Part shown: in pieces, positions 1-9,200 of the stretch
Numbering within the stretch: the stretch's first letter is position 1
Layout: each line of letters begins with the position of its first letter
Assembly: GCA_026417375.1 (NCBI GenBank)
Contig: JAOADJ010000026.1
Location: forward strand, 1-64,000
Direction of reading: 5' to 3'
From: Melioribacteraceae bacterium
GTDB lineage: Bacteria > Bacteroidota > Ignavibacteria > Ignavibacteriales > Melioribacteraceae
Length of the DNA stretch: 64,000 nucleotides
The notes under the pieces: model-generated
The model's input: the letters and a program-made list of their open reading frames with translations, nothing else
The model's database searches: none
What the model was told of the DNA's origin: nothing
Made by a program: the position numbers and the translations under genes

Positions 1-306
1 TTAGAAGAAAACTTTGAAAGATTACAAGGTGAAACAACTGCAGCGGGATCAAAATTAAATATTATTGAATTACCAATGCCTGCACCACTTTATTTTGAAG
101 ATTTAAGATTACCAGCAAGTTACGCTAACTTCTATATTTCAAATAATGCTGTATTAGTACCAACATTTAACGATCCAAATGACAGAATAGCACTTGGAAT
201 TATTTCAGAATTTTTCCCAACCAGAAAAATTATTGGAATACACTCTGTTGATTTAGTTTGGGGATTGGGAACAATCCATTGTTTAACACACGAAGAACCA
301 TTATGA
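1..306 (+). CDS. Agmatine deiminase / peptidylarginine deiminase-family protein, C-terminal fragment
   Basis: The reading frame is open from the first base, so the gene begins outside the window and only about 101 C-terminal residues are seen. The end, with GLGTIHCLTHEEP, matches the C-terminal active-site strand of the agmatine deiminase family, where the Cys in the G-x-IHC motif is the catalytic nucleophile. The preceding NNAVLVPTFNDPND segment and the downstream IGIHSVDLVWG also fit the pentein fold. Family members hydrolyse agmatine to N-carbamoylputrescine, but substrate cannot be fixed from this fragment. It is the only plus-strand gene here and its stop overlaps the stop of the convergent receiver gene by 6 bp (TTATGA). 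It marks the edge of the flagellar locus. Confidence 0.85.
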   Translation, partial: LEENFERLQGETTAAGSKLNIIELPMPAPLYFEDLRLPASYANFYISNNAVLVPTFNDPNDRIALGIISEFFPTRKIIGIHSVDLVWGLGTIHCLTHEEPL

Positions 307-681
307 AACTTTAAATAATGCTTCTTCAATGTATTTCATTAATATTTTTTGGTCAACAGGTTTTGTTAAAAATTTATCAGCTCCTGCGGCTTCAGCATTT
401 TTTCTTTCGGCAGTTGTATTAAATGCTGTTAACACAAAAATCGGTACACTTTTGTAAATCGAACTACTTTTCAACTCTTTTGTTAATTGAATACCATCTT
501 TTGAATCACGTAACGAAATGTCCATTAAAATTAAATCGAACTTAACAGAATTAATAATGTTATAAAAAGCATTAACGCTACCAACAGTATAAACATCAAA
601 TTTTTTTGAAAGGAAGAAACGAAGGAAATCTTGTGCTAATTCCTCATCGTCCACAACTAGAACCTTTTTTTTGTCATCCAT
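301..681 (-). CDS. Single-domain response regulator (CheY-like receiver)
   Basis: A 126-residue stand-alone receiver domain. The acidic pocket is D11/D12, the phospho-acceptor is D54 (LILMDIS), with T85 (VLTAF) and K107 (LTKPVD) completing the active site. There is no output domain, so it probably signals by protein contact, like CheY, or passes phosphate within a relay. It is the last minus-strand gene of the flagellar locus, 234 bp downstream of flgM, and I found no σ28 or σ54 signal directly before it. It is closer in style to the receivers at 19446 and 18803 (long KPVD/KPIVD tails) than to the chemotaxis CheY at 62872. Its kinase cannot be named. Confidence 0.85.
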   Translation of the reverse strand: MDDKKKVLVVDDEELAQDFLRFFLSKKFDVYTVGSVNAFYNIINSVKFDLILMDISLRDSKDGIQLTKELKSSSIYKSVPIFVLTAFNTTAERKNAEAAGADKFLTKPVDQKILMKYIEEALFKVS

Positions 682-915
682 GACTGGTTTTTCCTGAAAT
701 AATGAGAAAACTTAATTTGTTAATTTTTAACAACTTGTTAAACACACTTAAAATTTTGATTTATATCTCCAAACACTATACCAAAAAAAATAAGGCGAAA
801 TTGATTTGAAAATAATTTTATATGCAATTAAAAATGAAAAGTTGTGAGAACATTGTATCAAAACAAGTCAGTTATTAAACAATGATCCCACAAGTAAATT
901 GAAGTGAATTAAAAT

Positions 916-1164
916 TTATTTTTTAATTTCAGACAAAATTTTATCTGCTACTTTACTTAAAACTTCATCAGATTTATAGAAACCTGAATTAATTTTGTTT
1001 CTAATTTCTTCAATTTTTTGTTTATCGAGATCCACTTTTGCCAAATCTCGTGCTTCGGTTGAAATTTCAATTGTATCACGCTTTTTGGTAGTGTTTTCAC
1101 CAACTTTTTGATTCTTTGTAGGTTTTACAAAGAATGAACCATTTGTTACCCCTTTAATTTCCAC
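916..1164 (-). CDS. flgM: FlgM, anti-σ28 factor
   Basis: An 82-residue protein with the typical FlgM layout: a disordered polar N-terminal half, then DTIEISTEARDLAK and a C-terminal helix pair (KIEEIRNKINSGFYKSDE, VADKILSEI) that in the family binds σ28. FlgM holds FliA inactive until the hook is finished and is then exported through the flagellar channel. It follows the FliT-like gene by 4 bp. A σ28-type promoter inside that upstream gene (1263-1289) lies about 100 bp before this start, which would give the classic autogenous loop. Identification rests on the C-terminal motif and the context; sequence is short, so similarity is modest. Confidence 0.85.
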   Translation of the reverse strand: MEIKGVTNGSFFVKPTKNQKVGENTTKKRDTIEISTEARDLAKVDLDKQKIEEIRNKINSGFYKSDEVLSKVADKILSEIKK

Positions 1165-1168
1165 AATA

Positions 1169-1501
1169 TCACCTTTTATATACTGTTAATTTTTTCTTAC
1201 TTAATGTTGCTGAAAGTTCAGCTTCCATCTTTTTTTCTTGTTCTGAAAATATTTCAACTATATTATCGAACTTTCTTTCAATTTGTTTAGCCCAATTGAA
1301 CATTTCCGGATCATAATTTTTTACTTTTTCATAACCATAATTTTTCAACATTTCATCTCTTATTTTTTTTATTTCACTCACATCCTGAACTAAAGCCGGA
1401 AAAATATCATCAAAATTTTCGAATGTTAATTTATCAATATTCAGATAAACTTTTTTCAAAAGTTGATTTGATAATTCTATTTTTTTTTCTAATGATTCCA
1501 T
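1169..1501 (-). CDS. Small helical protein, probable FliT-type export chaperone
   Basis: A 110-residue, highly charged, apparently all-helical protein with no membrane segment. It sits directly after fliD, sharing one base with the fliD stop (TAATG), and before flgM. This position and size are those of FliT, the chaperone of the filament cap FliD, which keeps the cap subunit soluble and delivers it to the export gate. I cannot see a diagnostic motif, so the call is by position and character, not by clear homology. The central part of the gene contains a σ28-like promoter reading towards flgM, so part of its codon choice may serve a second purpose. Confidence 0.5.
   Translation of the reverse strand: MESLEKKIELSNQLLKKVYLNIDKLTFENFDDIFPALVQDVSEIKKIRDEMLKNYGYEKVKNYDPEMFNWAKQIERKFDNIVEIFSEQEKKMEAELSATLSKKKLTVYKR
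1263..1289 (-). promoter_or_regulatory. σ28-type signal for flgM inside the FliT-like gene
   Basis: Minus strand TAAA (1289-1286), 15 nt, then TTCGATAA (1270-1263), the same -10 as flagellin. It lies about 100 bp before the flgM start and on codons for KFDN. Confidence 0.6.
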
Positions 1502-3297
1502 TATATGTTATTATTAAAAGTTGATAAATAACTTGAAAAACTGTTTTGTAAGTTTAAAACAGAAACCAACTGCATTTGCATTTTTACATAATTGTTTCGT
1601 AATGCTTCAGCTTGTTTATCAATTAATGTTTGTGAATTTGTAATTCTATCATTTATGGAAGTAATTGAGCTACTCAAAGTGTTTCTGCTTGCCTGAATAT
1701 AACCTGTAGAACCTAAATAACCTGTTAAACTATTGTAAAGAGATGTTGCAATTCCATTTGATGAATTAAATAATGCAGCAACTTGTTCAGGTTTATCTTT
1801 TATAGATGATTCTAATAATGATGAATTTGAAATTGAAAGTCCGGAATCAATATTAAATGTAATACCGATTTTTGAAAGAGAATTTATTTTATCTGCATCA
1901 ATATTATCAACTGTTTTGTAAGCAATGTTGTTCAACAAATTTCGTAATGAAGTTGCAGTTACATCACCTGCTAAATTTCCTCTTGTAGTTTTTGTATTTG
2001 ATAAATTTGTTTTTAAATATGAATAAAGATCGTTGAACTTTGTAACAAAATCCTCAATTTTAGATTTCGCTACAGAAGTATCTTTGCTAACTGTAACAGC
2101 AACAGTTGAATCTGTATTTTGCATTGCAGATTTAAGTGAAAAAGTAACACCAGAAATTAAATCCGAAATAGTATTACTGTTTCTTTCAACCTGAATTCCA
2201 TTAAATTCAAATTTTGCATTTAGTTGAGATGTAGAGTAAACAAATCCAGGAGTATCAGTGCCATTGTTATTTTGTACAAAAGAAGTTCTTGAGCTTCCTA
2301 AATTTAGTCCGATTGATGAAAGAGCAAGACTTCCGGTTTCATCAGATAAAGAGGTTATTCTGTAATCATAACCGGAATTTTTTGTTGTAATTGACAATTG
2401 AGATAATCCGGAAGCAGGTGAAAAGGATGATGCATTAAAAAATCCTGAAGCACCAACTTCTTTTTCACCATTTGATGAAATATTTAGATTAGAAATTAAA
2501 TTTCCTGTAACATCATTTCCGACTGAAATATATTTAGAAGTATCATTAAGTGTAATTTTTAGTTTAATATTATTTTCACCATCATTTACTTTTTCTGCAT
2601 TAACACCCGATAAATTATTAATTTGAGAAATTACACTGCTTAATACTTCATCATAAGTTCCGGCTGAATATGAAATAGTTGTATTGTTTCCATTTAAATT
2701 AAGAGTAAAAGATCCGGCAGAAATAGAATCATTTTTATTAACAGAATTTGAGGTGATAATTGCTTTGTTTGAATTAATTGCATTCTGAATTTTTGTTATA
2801 ACCGTTTGATTTGATATAGAACCATTAACAAAATCTGAATTATCAAAAGTTACATTTATTTTACTTTTTAATGTACCACCACTTCCATCACCACTAGTAA
2901 TTACAAAAGTATGAGTACCTGCTTCTGTAATTAATGATGAAGAAGAATTTGATGTTTTATCTTCGGAAAGAACTAAATCGTTTTTAGCTAATTGATTAAC
3001 ACGAATTGAATTAACACTTTCATTTGCAGAACTGTTTGCACTAACTTCAACAAAATTTGAATTGGAAGAAGTTGCCTTCATTGCTGAAAACACAGAAGAA
3101 GTATCACTGTTTTTTAATGATGATACAACTGAAAAAAAAGAAGATAATTTTGAAGATATAACAGAATATGCATTATCAATCGCCTGATAATAAGATTTTT
3201 TGGTTGAAAGAGGAGAAAGTTTTTTTTGGTATTGAGTGGTTTTATAAGTATTAACTAAATTATTAATACCACTCGTTGTTAAAAGATCATAAGGCAT
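1501..3297 (-). CDS. fliD: FliD, flagellar filament cap (hook-associated protein 2)
   Basis: 598 residues, longer than the roughly 470 of the enterobacterial protein. The N-terminus (DLLTTSGINNLVNTY, then a helical stretch with SKLSSFFSVVSSLKNSD) and the C-terminal coiled coil (SITSINDRITNSQTLIDKQ) match FliD_N and FliD_C. The middle is a Ser/Asn/Thr-rich variable region. FliD forms the cap that folds flagellin at the filament tip. It is flanked by fliS 5 bp upstream and a FliT-like chaperone overlapping its stop, the usual export-chaperone block. The extra length is in the exposed central domains, where species differ most. Confidence 0.95.
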   Translation of the reverse strand: MPYDLLTTSGINNLVNTYKTTQYQKKLSPLSTKKSYYQAIDNAYSVISSKLSSFFSVVSSLKNSDTSSVFSAMKATSSNSNFVEVSANSSANESVNSIRVNQLAKNDLVLSEDKTSNSSSSLITEAGTHTFVITSGDGSGGTLKSKINVTFDNSDFVNGSISNQTVITKIQNAINSNKAIITSNSVNKNDSISAGSFTLNLNGNNTTISYSAGTYDEVLSSVISQINNLSGVNAEKVNDGENNIKLKITLNDTSKYISVGNDVTGNLISNLNISSNGEKEVGASGFFNASSFSPASGLSQLSITTKNSGYDYRITSLSDETGSLALSSIGLNLGSSRTSFVQNNNGTDTPGFVYSTSQLNAKFEFNGIQVERNSNTISDLISGVTFSLKSAMQNTDSTVAVTVSKDTSVAKSKIEDFVTKFNDLYSYLKTNLSNTKTTRGNLAGDVTATSLRNLLNNIAYKTVDNIDADKINSLSKIGITFNIDSGLSISNSSLLESSIKDKPEQVAALFNSSNGIATSLYNSLTGYLGSTGYIQASRNTLSSSITSINDRITNSQTLIDKQAEALRNNYVKMQMQLVSVLNLQNSFSSYLSTFNNNI

Positions 3298-3302
3298 AAC
3301 AG

Positions 3303-3638
3303 CTACCTATTAGTTAAAGCTTGTTTCCATGTATCTCTTAATTCTGTTAATATTTTTTGAGCTTCTTCAAAATTATTTTTTCTGGTCTGTTCCTGGCAAT
3401 ATTGATACAATCTAAACAATCCGATCGAAATATCACGAGCACCTTCAAGATCGAAATTCAAAGAATTAATCAGCACTTGAATTGCTTCATTAGTTTTAAT
3501 CATATTTTTCTTTTGGCAATTCAAAATAGCAAAATCATAAACTTTAAGAATTAACTGAGCAGGAGAAGCTTGATTTATATCGTTATTTAAGTATTGATTT
3601 ATTCTTCTATTATAGGCAAATGATGTTGCAGCTTGCAT
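3303..3638 (-). CDS. fliS: FliS, flagellin export chaperone
   Basis: 111 residues; the N-terminal RRINQYLNNDINQASPAQLILKVYDFAI matches the FliS signature in which Tyr and the SP.(QL)I..LYD segment begin the four-helix bundle. FliS binds the C-terminal helix of flagellin in the cytoplasm and prevents premature assembly; in systems with FliW it also competes for flagellin. The gene lies just downstream of flagellin but beyond a strong terminator (3665-3707), so it is probably expressed from read-through or from an unrecognised promoter. I found no σ28 signal in the 81-bp gap. Confidence 0.93.
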   Translation of the reverse strand: MQAATSFAYNRRINQYLNNDINQASPAQLILKVYDFAILNCQKKNMIKTNEAIQVLINSLNFDLEGARDISIGLFRLYQYCQEQTRKNNFEEAQKILTELRDTWKQALTNR

Positions 3639-3664
3639 TTTAGTCCCATTTTAATTTTGTCAAA

Positions 3665-3707
3665 GAGAAAAAAGAACTTGAGAGCCCATCCAAAGATGGA
3701 CTCTCAA
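3665..3707 (-). terminator. Rho-independent terminator after flagellin
   Basis: On the minus strand a 13-bp stem with one G-U pair (arms at 3695-3707 and 3678-3690, 4-nt loop at 3691-3694) is followed by a T-rich run. It starts 13 bp after the flagellin stop. Such a stem both ends the abundant flagellin mRNA and protects its 3' end. Confidence 0.9.
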
Positions 3708-3719
3708 TATCATTATCAA

Positions 3720-4550
3720 TTAACGGAATAAAGATAAGAGTTGTTGTGGCGCTGTATTCATTTGAGAAAGCATTGCTGTTGCAACCTGACCACTTATTTG
3801 ACCTTTTGTTGCATTCAATTGTTCAGCTGCCATATCTGCATCAAAGATCCCGGAGATGGTTGCTGTGTTATTAGCAATTGCAGAAACTAAATATTCTTCT
3901 CTTGAATTAACTGTTTGTGTTTGATTACCAATATAGCCAAGAGCATCTCTTACTTTACCAACTGCTGCATCAAGTTTTGTATTGAAATCTGTAAATGTAC
4001 TTGTAGCTGTAGCTCCTTTTAATTCATCAGTAGAAGCTTTAATTGTAGAAAGTGACATTTTGCTATCGATATCAATTGCAAAAGAAGCACCACCGATATC
4101 AAATGTTTTGCTTCCAACAGAAGCACTCATTGAACCAGCACTTGTTAATAAGTATGTTCCATTGATGTTTGTAGAAGTTAATACAGATTCAATTTCATTT
4201 GCTAAAGTAACGATATCATTAGCAAGACTTGCTTTGTCTTTTAATGGATCTTGAGTATCAACTATTTTAGCAGCGATTTGATTGAATTTGTCATTAACTT
4301 GTTGTAAAGCAGATTCTGCAGTTGCTAAGTAGTTTTTAGCAGAAGCTATATTGTTTAATTGTGCTTTTTGCTTCAATGTTTGAGCTTCCAATCTTTTACC
4401 AACGTTATAACCAGATGTATCATCTGCAACGCTGTTAATTCTTTTTGTGGTTGCCAAACGAAGCTGTGCTTTTTGTGTTTCTGCATTAACTTTTGCTAAT
4501 GCGTTGTAAGCTTGTAAAGCGCCTAAATTTGTGTTAACTGAGAATGACAT
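3720..4550 (-). CDS. fliC: Flagellin
   Basis: 276 residues, a minimal flagellin made of the conserved N-terminal (residues 1-135) and C-terminal (about 190-276) D0/D1 helices with only a short middle and no large D2/D3 domains. The start MSFSVNTNLGALQAYNAL and end NTAPQQLLSLFR are diagnostic. It is the filament subunit, exported by the type III gate with FliS help. A perfect AAGGAGG lies before the ATG, and a σ28-type promoter is at 4649-4675. The leader carries a hairpin and an ACAAGGA motif that look like CsrA sites. Two glycosyltransferases end just upstream, suggesting a glycosylated filament (inference). Confidence 0.97.
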   Translation of the reverse strand: MSFSVNTNLGALQAYNALAKVNAETQKAQLRLATTKRINSVADDTSGYNVGKRLEAQTLKQKAQLNNIASAKNYLATAESALQQVNDKFNQIAAKIVDTQDPLKDKASLANDIVTLANEIESVLTSTNINGTYLLTSAGSMSASVGSKTFDIGGASFAIDIDSKMSLSTIKASTDELKGATATSTFTDFNTKLDAAVGKVRDALGYIGNQTQTVNSREEYLVSAIANNTATISGIFDADMAAEQLNATKGQISGQVATAMLSQMNTAPQQLLSLFR

Positions 4551-4554
4551 AACT

Positions 4555-4597
4555 ACCTCCTTGTTTTGTTTTTGTTTTACTAGGCTTCCTTGCCTAG
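4555..4597 (-). promoter_or_regulatory. Two candidate CsrA sites in the flagellin leader
   Basis: On the minus strand the leader contains CTAGGC-AAGGAA-GCCTAG, a perfect 6-bp stem whose hexaloop shows AAGGA (4580-4597), and, 15 nt downstream, ACAAGGAGGT covering the Shine-Dalgarno (4555-4564). CsrA binds A(N)GGA exposed in hairpin loops and represses by bridging to the ribosome site. The same two-site layout is known from the Bacillus hag leader. fliW and csrA are encoded at 22225-22846. Confidence 0.75.
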
Positions 4598-4648
4598 CGT
4601 TGTTGTTATTATTTTTTTGTTACTTAAGAGATTTATTTCTCAGTTATA

Positions 4649-4675
4649 TTATCGAAGTGCTTTTTGAAAAGTTTA
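4649..4675 (-). promoter_or_regulatory. σ28-type promoter of flagellin
   Basis: Minus-strand TAAACTTT (4675-4668) and TTCGATAA (4656-4649) are separated by 11 nt, matching the FliA consensus TAAAGTTT-N11-GCCGATAA in spacing and in 13 of 16 bases. It lies between the stop of the upstream glycosyltransferase and flagellin and predicts a leader of roughly 90 nt. Confidence 0.85.
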
Positions 4676-4695
4676 GTTTTTTTGTGAAGAATATT

Positions 4696-6222
4696 CTACA
4701 ATGGTACAGTTGTAAGCATTAATAATTTTCTTTTTAATGTTCTTACTCTTGTCATTACTTCAGGTATGTTTGAAAAATTTTTTTCTAGTTTTGCAATTAC
4801 CGGTTTTATTTTTTCCTGTGAACCTTGTTTTAAATAATATGTAATTAAATAAAAATAAATTGATGGATCTTTCTGATCATCAACTATTACATTTTCTAAT
4901 ATTTTTATTGCTTCATCTAATCTCCCGAATTCATCTAATAATTTTGCAAGTAGTTTTTTTACTTCAACACTTTCCGGAAATTTTTTAATTAACTTTTCAA
5001 CTAATAATAATATTTGTTGCTTATATGGATTATTTCCAAACATAAAAATGAAAAAGCCAATGTTGTTTTGGTTAATCATCTTTATTAACGTTTCACCTTC
5101 TTCTATTGTAAATGATGAATTAAGAAATACTTTTTGCATTGCTGCTGCACGTAAAGAATTTTTTCCATCATGAGAAGTATAAAGCTGATAAAGTTCTTTC
5201 TGATAAAACTGATAGTTTGGAGTATTTCTGTTTTGTAGTGCTAATGTTATTCCATAAAATATAACTTCTTCAGGATCTAAATGTATAATTTGATTTTGAT
5301 TAAATTCTTTTAACAGTTGATCCTGATTTAATAAATATGCTCTCTTGCATTTTTCTTCTGCTAATGTTAATTCATTTTTACGTAAGGAAATTTTTGAAGC
5401 CAAGTAATATGAAAATGGTTGACGCTCATCTAACTTTAATGACAATAAAATATTTCTTTCTGCTTCCTGAACTTTATGATTTTGATGATTTATAAATGCC
5501 ATTTGTGTAAAACATATTGCTCTTAAATTTCTTTCTAACTTTACATTCTCAGCGGCAATTCTCAGATAGTTTAACGCATTATCAACATCATTTATAATTT
5601 GATAAGTTAAACCAAGCTGATAAGCTATATAAGGTGATTTGTTAATTGAAAATTCTTGTAGTAATAAAGTCAAATTTCTTTCAGCTTTTTTCTTTTTTTC
5701 TTCAAGTGTAATATCATAACCAATATGAACAATTATTATGTTAGCATTAATTAAATCAATTTTGTTTTCAAGCAATGAATTTGAAATTTGTTCGTGAACT
5801 TTTCCTTCAAATTTAATTCCTTCATTATTAGGAAATAACCTTGGATAACGATTTGAATTATCGTGTCCATATGTTGAATCTATATTTCTTACAATGCAGT
5901 TGTAAGCTGTTTTTTGTTTTTGATTGGTTAATCTTTTTAATTCGCTTACTGAAGATGCATCTAATCTTTCATCAGCATCGAGATATAAAATCCAATTACC
6001 AGTCGCTTGTGAAATAGAAAAATTTCTTGCTGCAGAAAAATCATTTATCCAATCAAAATGAAAAACTTTTGCGTTATAATTTTTTGCAATATCAATTGTG
6101 TTATCTGTTGAGCCTGTATCAACTATAATAATTTCGTCAACAATATTTTTAACTGATTCCAAACATTCTGATAAATACTTTTCTTCATTTTTAACAATCA
6201 TGCATAGTGAAATCTTAGTCAT
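4696..6222 (-). CDS. Family 2 glycosyltransferase with C-terminal TPR repeats
   Basis: 508 residues. Residues 1 to about 230 are a GT2 (GT-A) domain: ISLCMIVKNEEKYL at the start, VDTGSTDNT for nucleotide binding and LYLDADE as the metal-binding DxD region. The rest is helical with TPR-like pairs. TPR-fused GT2 enzymes often modify proteins, with the repeats holding the acceptor. It overlaps the giant glycosyltransferase upstream by 8 bp and its stop is only 21 bp from the flagellin -35 box, so flagellin is the obvious candidate acceptor. The sugar donor cannot be told from sequence. Confidence 0.85.
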   Translation of the reverse strand: MTKISLCMIVKNEEKYLSECLESVKNIVDEIIIVDTGSTDNTIDIAKNYNAKVFHFDWINDFSAARNFSISQATGNWILYLDADERLDASSVSELKRLTNQKQKTAYNCIVRNIDSTYGHDNSNRYPRLFPNNEGIKFEGKVHEQISNSLLENKIDLINANIIIVHIGYDITLEEKKKKAERNLTLLLQEFSINKSPYIAYQLGLTYQIINDVDNALNYLRIAAENVKLERNLRAICFTQMAFINHQNHKVQEAERNILLSLKLDERQPFSYYLASKISLRKNELTLAEEKCKRAYLLNQDQLLKEFNQNQIIHLDPEEVIFYGITLALQNRNTPNYQFYQKELYQLYTSHDGKNSLRAAAMQKVFLNSSFTIEEGETLIKMINQNNIGFFIFMFGNNPYKQQILLLVEKLIKKFPESVEVKKLLAKLLDEFGRLDEAIKILENVIVDDQKDPSIYFYLITYYLKQGSQEKIKPVIAKLEKNFSNIPEVMTRVRTLKRKLLMLTTVPL

Positions 6223-9200
6223 TTTTCAACTCCATTAAACTATTATGGTTTGTTTCAAAACCAAGTATTTCATTTACAATTTTTAGTGCATCTATTGCTT
6301 TTTCATTTGATTCGTCGTTTTTAATTGCCCATTCAAACATAGTTTTTGCGGCTTCATAGTTTTCTAAATTCATAAATATTTGTGCTAATCCATAACAAGC
6401 TGAAGATGAATTTGGATTTGATTGTAATTCCTGTTCAAAAAAGTATTGAGCTTCTTGTAAATTTACCTTAGCGAGAAATATATTTCCTGCAATGTTAAAT
6501 AATTCATCTTGTTTAATTATTACTTTATTTTCTTCTTTATAATTTTCAATCGCCTTTAAAACTGTCTCTTCTGCAAATTCTAATTCGTTATCTGCAATAT
6601 GCATTCTTGTTCTTTCAAAATATTGCTGGAATAAATTTTTATTTATCGGATAAAATATTTGATGAGTTTTAATAGTTTTATTTTCAAGCCATATTTCTTC
6701 CGGTGTTACATTCCATTTAGCAACAAATTTCTGTCTGTTTATATCAAGACGTCTCTGATATTCTGCACTACCATTAGCTTTAAATGATTTTGAACCAAAA
6801 TGATGAATGAAAACATCTTTTGCTATTACAGTTTTGAAACCAGCTAATTGAGCTCTTAAACAAAAATCATCATCTTCATAATTACCGGGGGAAAATCTTT
6901 CATCAAGTCCGCCGATTTTTTCAATTACTTCTTTTTTAATTAAAGTGCATAAAAATGCAATTCGTGGAAATTGTAAAACCTGACCTTTATTCTTCTCTTT
7001 AACTTTTTCAGTATACACATACATCTCTTCAATGGTATCATAATTAGCATCATTATCTTTCTGCAAGCCACTTACTTCATTGCTGATAGGACCAACTAAA
7101 CCAATATCTGTGTTAGATTCAGCAATTTCTAACATTCTTTCAATTGCATTATTAGTAATTATAATATCATTATTTACTATTAAAATGTATTTACCTGATG
7201 AAGCAATTATCCCTTGATTTACAGCATTTGGAAAACCTAGGTTAACTTTGTTTTGAATAATTTTTACATAAGGATATTTCTCTTTAATAGTTTTAGTTGA
7301 ATCATCTGTTGAAGCATTATCTATTATAATAATTTCATTTTTGATTTTAACATTATTAGATATGCTTTCTAATAATTCTAAAGTATATTTTTTTTGATTG
7401 TAAATTGGAATAACAATTGAAATTATTAAGTTCGAACTACCTTCGATTACGTTTTCATAATTATCAAGAAAATCTTGTTGATCTTTTCTCAATTTATCAA
7501 GATCAACTGTTGTTGAATTGATTAGTTTTTGTTTTTTTATTTCATCGAATTTATAATTAAGAATTCTTTCCCAGTTTTCAATAAACTTTAATAATGAATT
7601 TAATGCTGAATATTCAATAGCTGTTTCAAAACCATTTTTAATAATATTTTTTACATCAATCTTATTATTTAAAATATCAATAATATATTGCATAAAAGAA
7701 TTGTGATCGCCAAAGTCAACTAATAAAGAATTAACATTGTGAATACAAAAACTTTCAGCTCCCATATTTTTAGTAACGATTGTTGGAACACCACAAGCCA
7801 TTGCTTCCAAAACAGGTAATGTAAATCCTTCGTACCAGGAAGTGCTAACCAATAAATTAACTTCATTTATTAGTTCAGCCATTTTATCTTGAGTTAATCC
7901 ACTTATAAAATGAAATTTTACATTTTTAATTTCTTTATCAAGATTCATTCCGCCAATTTTACTTCCACCCCAGATAACATACACATTCAATACATCAAAA
8001 TGATTAGATGAACTTTGCAGTTTATCTAATGTTTCAAGTAAAAAGTTAAAACCTTTTAATTTGTCAAAAGGATTGCCGACAAATAATATTGAGTTTTTCT
8101 TTTTTATTGATTTCAAAATCGGTTTAAATATTTTTAGATCAATACCATTGGGAATATAGTAACTTGTTCTTCCCCATTTTTCATTAAATAAATTAATTAA
8201 ATGGTTTGAAACTAAAATGTTATTTACTGGTAAAGAATGTAAAGTGGTATAGAAAAATTTATCTGCTCTAAGCTCTTCATAATATCTTCCTATATGATAA
8301 CCTTCATATCCCTGGCATAAATGATAAATTCTTTCTGGATCAAATTTCATTAATAATTTAGGGACATCATAAACACTGAAAACCACAACTACATCGCTAT
8401 CAATTTTACTGATATCATAATGATCTTTTACTCTAATAAACTTTGCGGGTAATTTTATCCAGGTTGGTTCTTCGTTATCTGAATAGACAGTTACATCACA
8501 ACCTAAATTATACAATGTTTGAATGTAGTGATAAGCAACTTTAACTCCTCCACCAATAATATTTGTGTATCTCATTATAAAAGTAATCTTAGGTTTTCTA
8601 TTTTTTATTTGAACTGGTCCTAAAGATTTCTTTGAAATTTTACTTTCGAAATAATTTTTTAATACACTTTCATCGAATTGATTTAGTTCTAAGCAAGATT
8701 TACATAAAATTAATTCCTGGTTTGGTGCTGTCATTAAATCAGAAATTATTTTAACCCTATTTTTTCTTTTACAATTAGTACATTCAAATTCAATTTTATA
8801 ATGAACGTCATAAGGAATAATTTCATAATTAAGTCGTGATATTTTTTGATATGGTAATTTTTCTATTTTATTATTAAGAAATGAATCAATTTTATCCTTG
8901 AAAAATTTATCAGATATTGAATTGTAAATTAATTTAAATTCTTCATCATTTTGATTAAGCTTTACTTTTGAGAACCAATAATAAAATTTAATTTTATCAG
9001 GAAAAGTGGTTATGTGACTTTTTCGTTTGAATGATTTTAGAAATTTCAAATGTTCATTTTGTTGTAAAACTAATTCATAAAATTTTTCAATTGCTTGTTC
9101 ATAATATAGATTCGGGAAATCACTCAAATATTTAAAGGCACTCAACGCAGAATCATAATTTTTTTTACTTAATTCATCTAATCCAAAGTTGAATATTTTT

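Noticed and set aside
682-915. Search for a promoter or RNA gene between the last receiver gene and flgM
   Set aside because: Plain AT-rich sequence; no σ28, σ54 or hairpin signal I could support.
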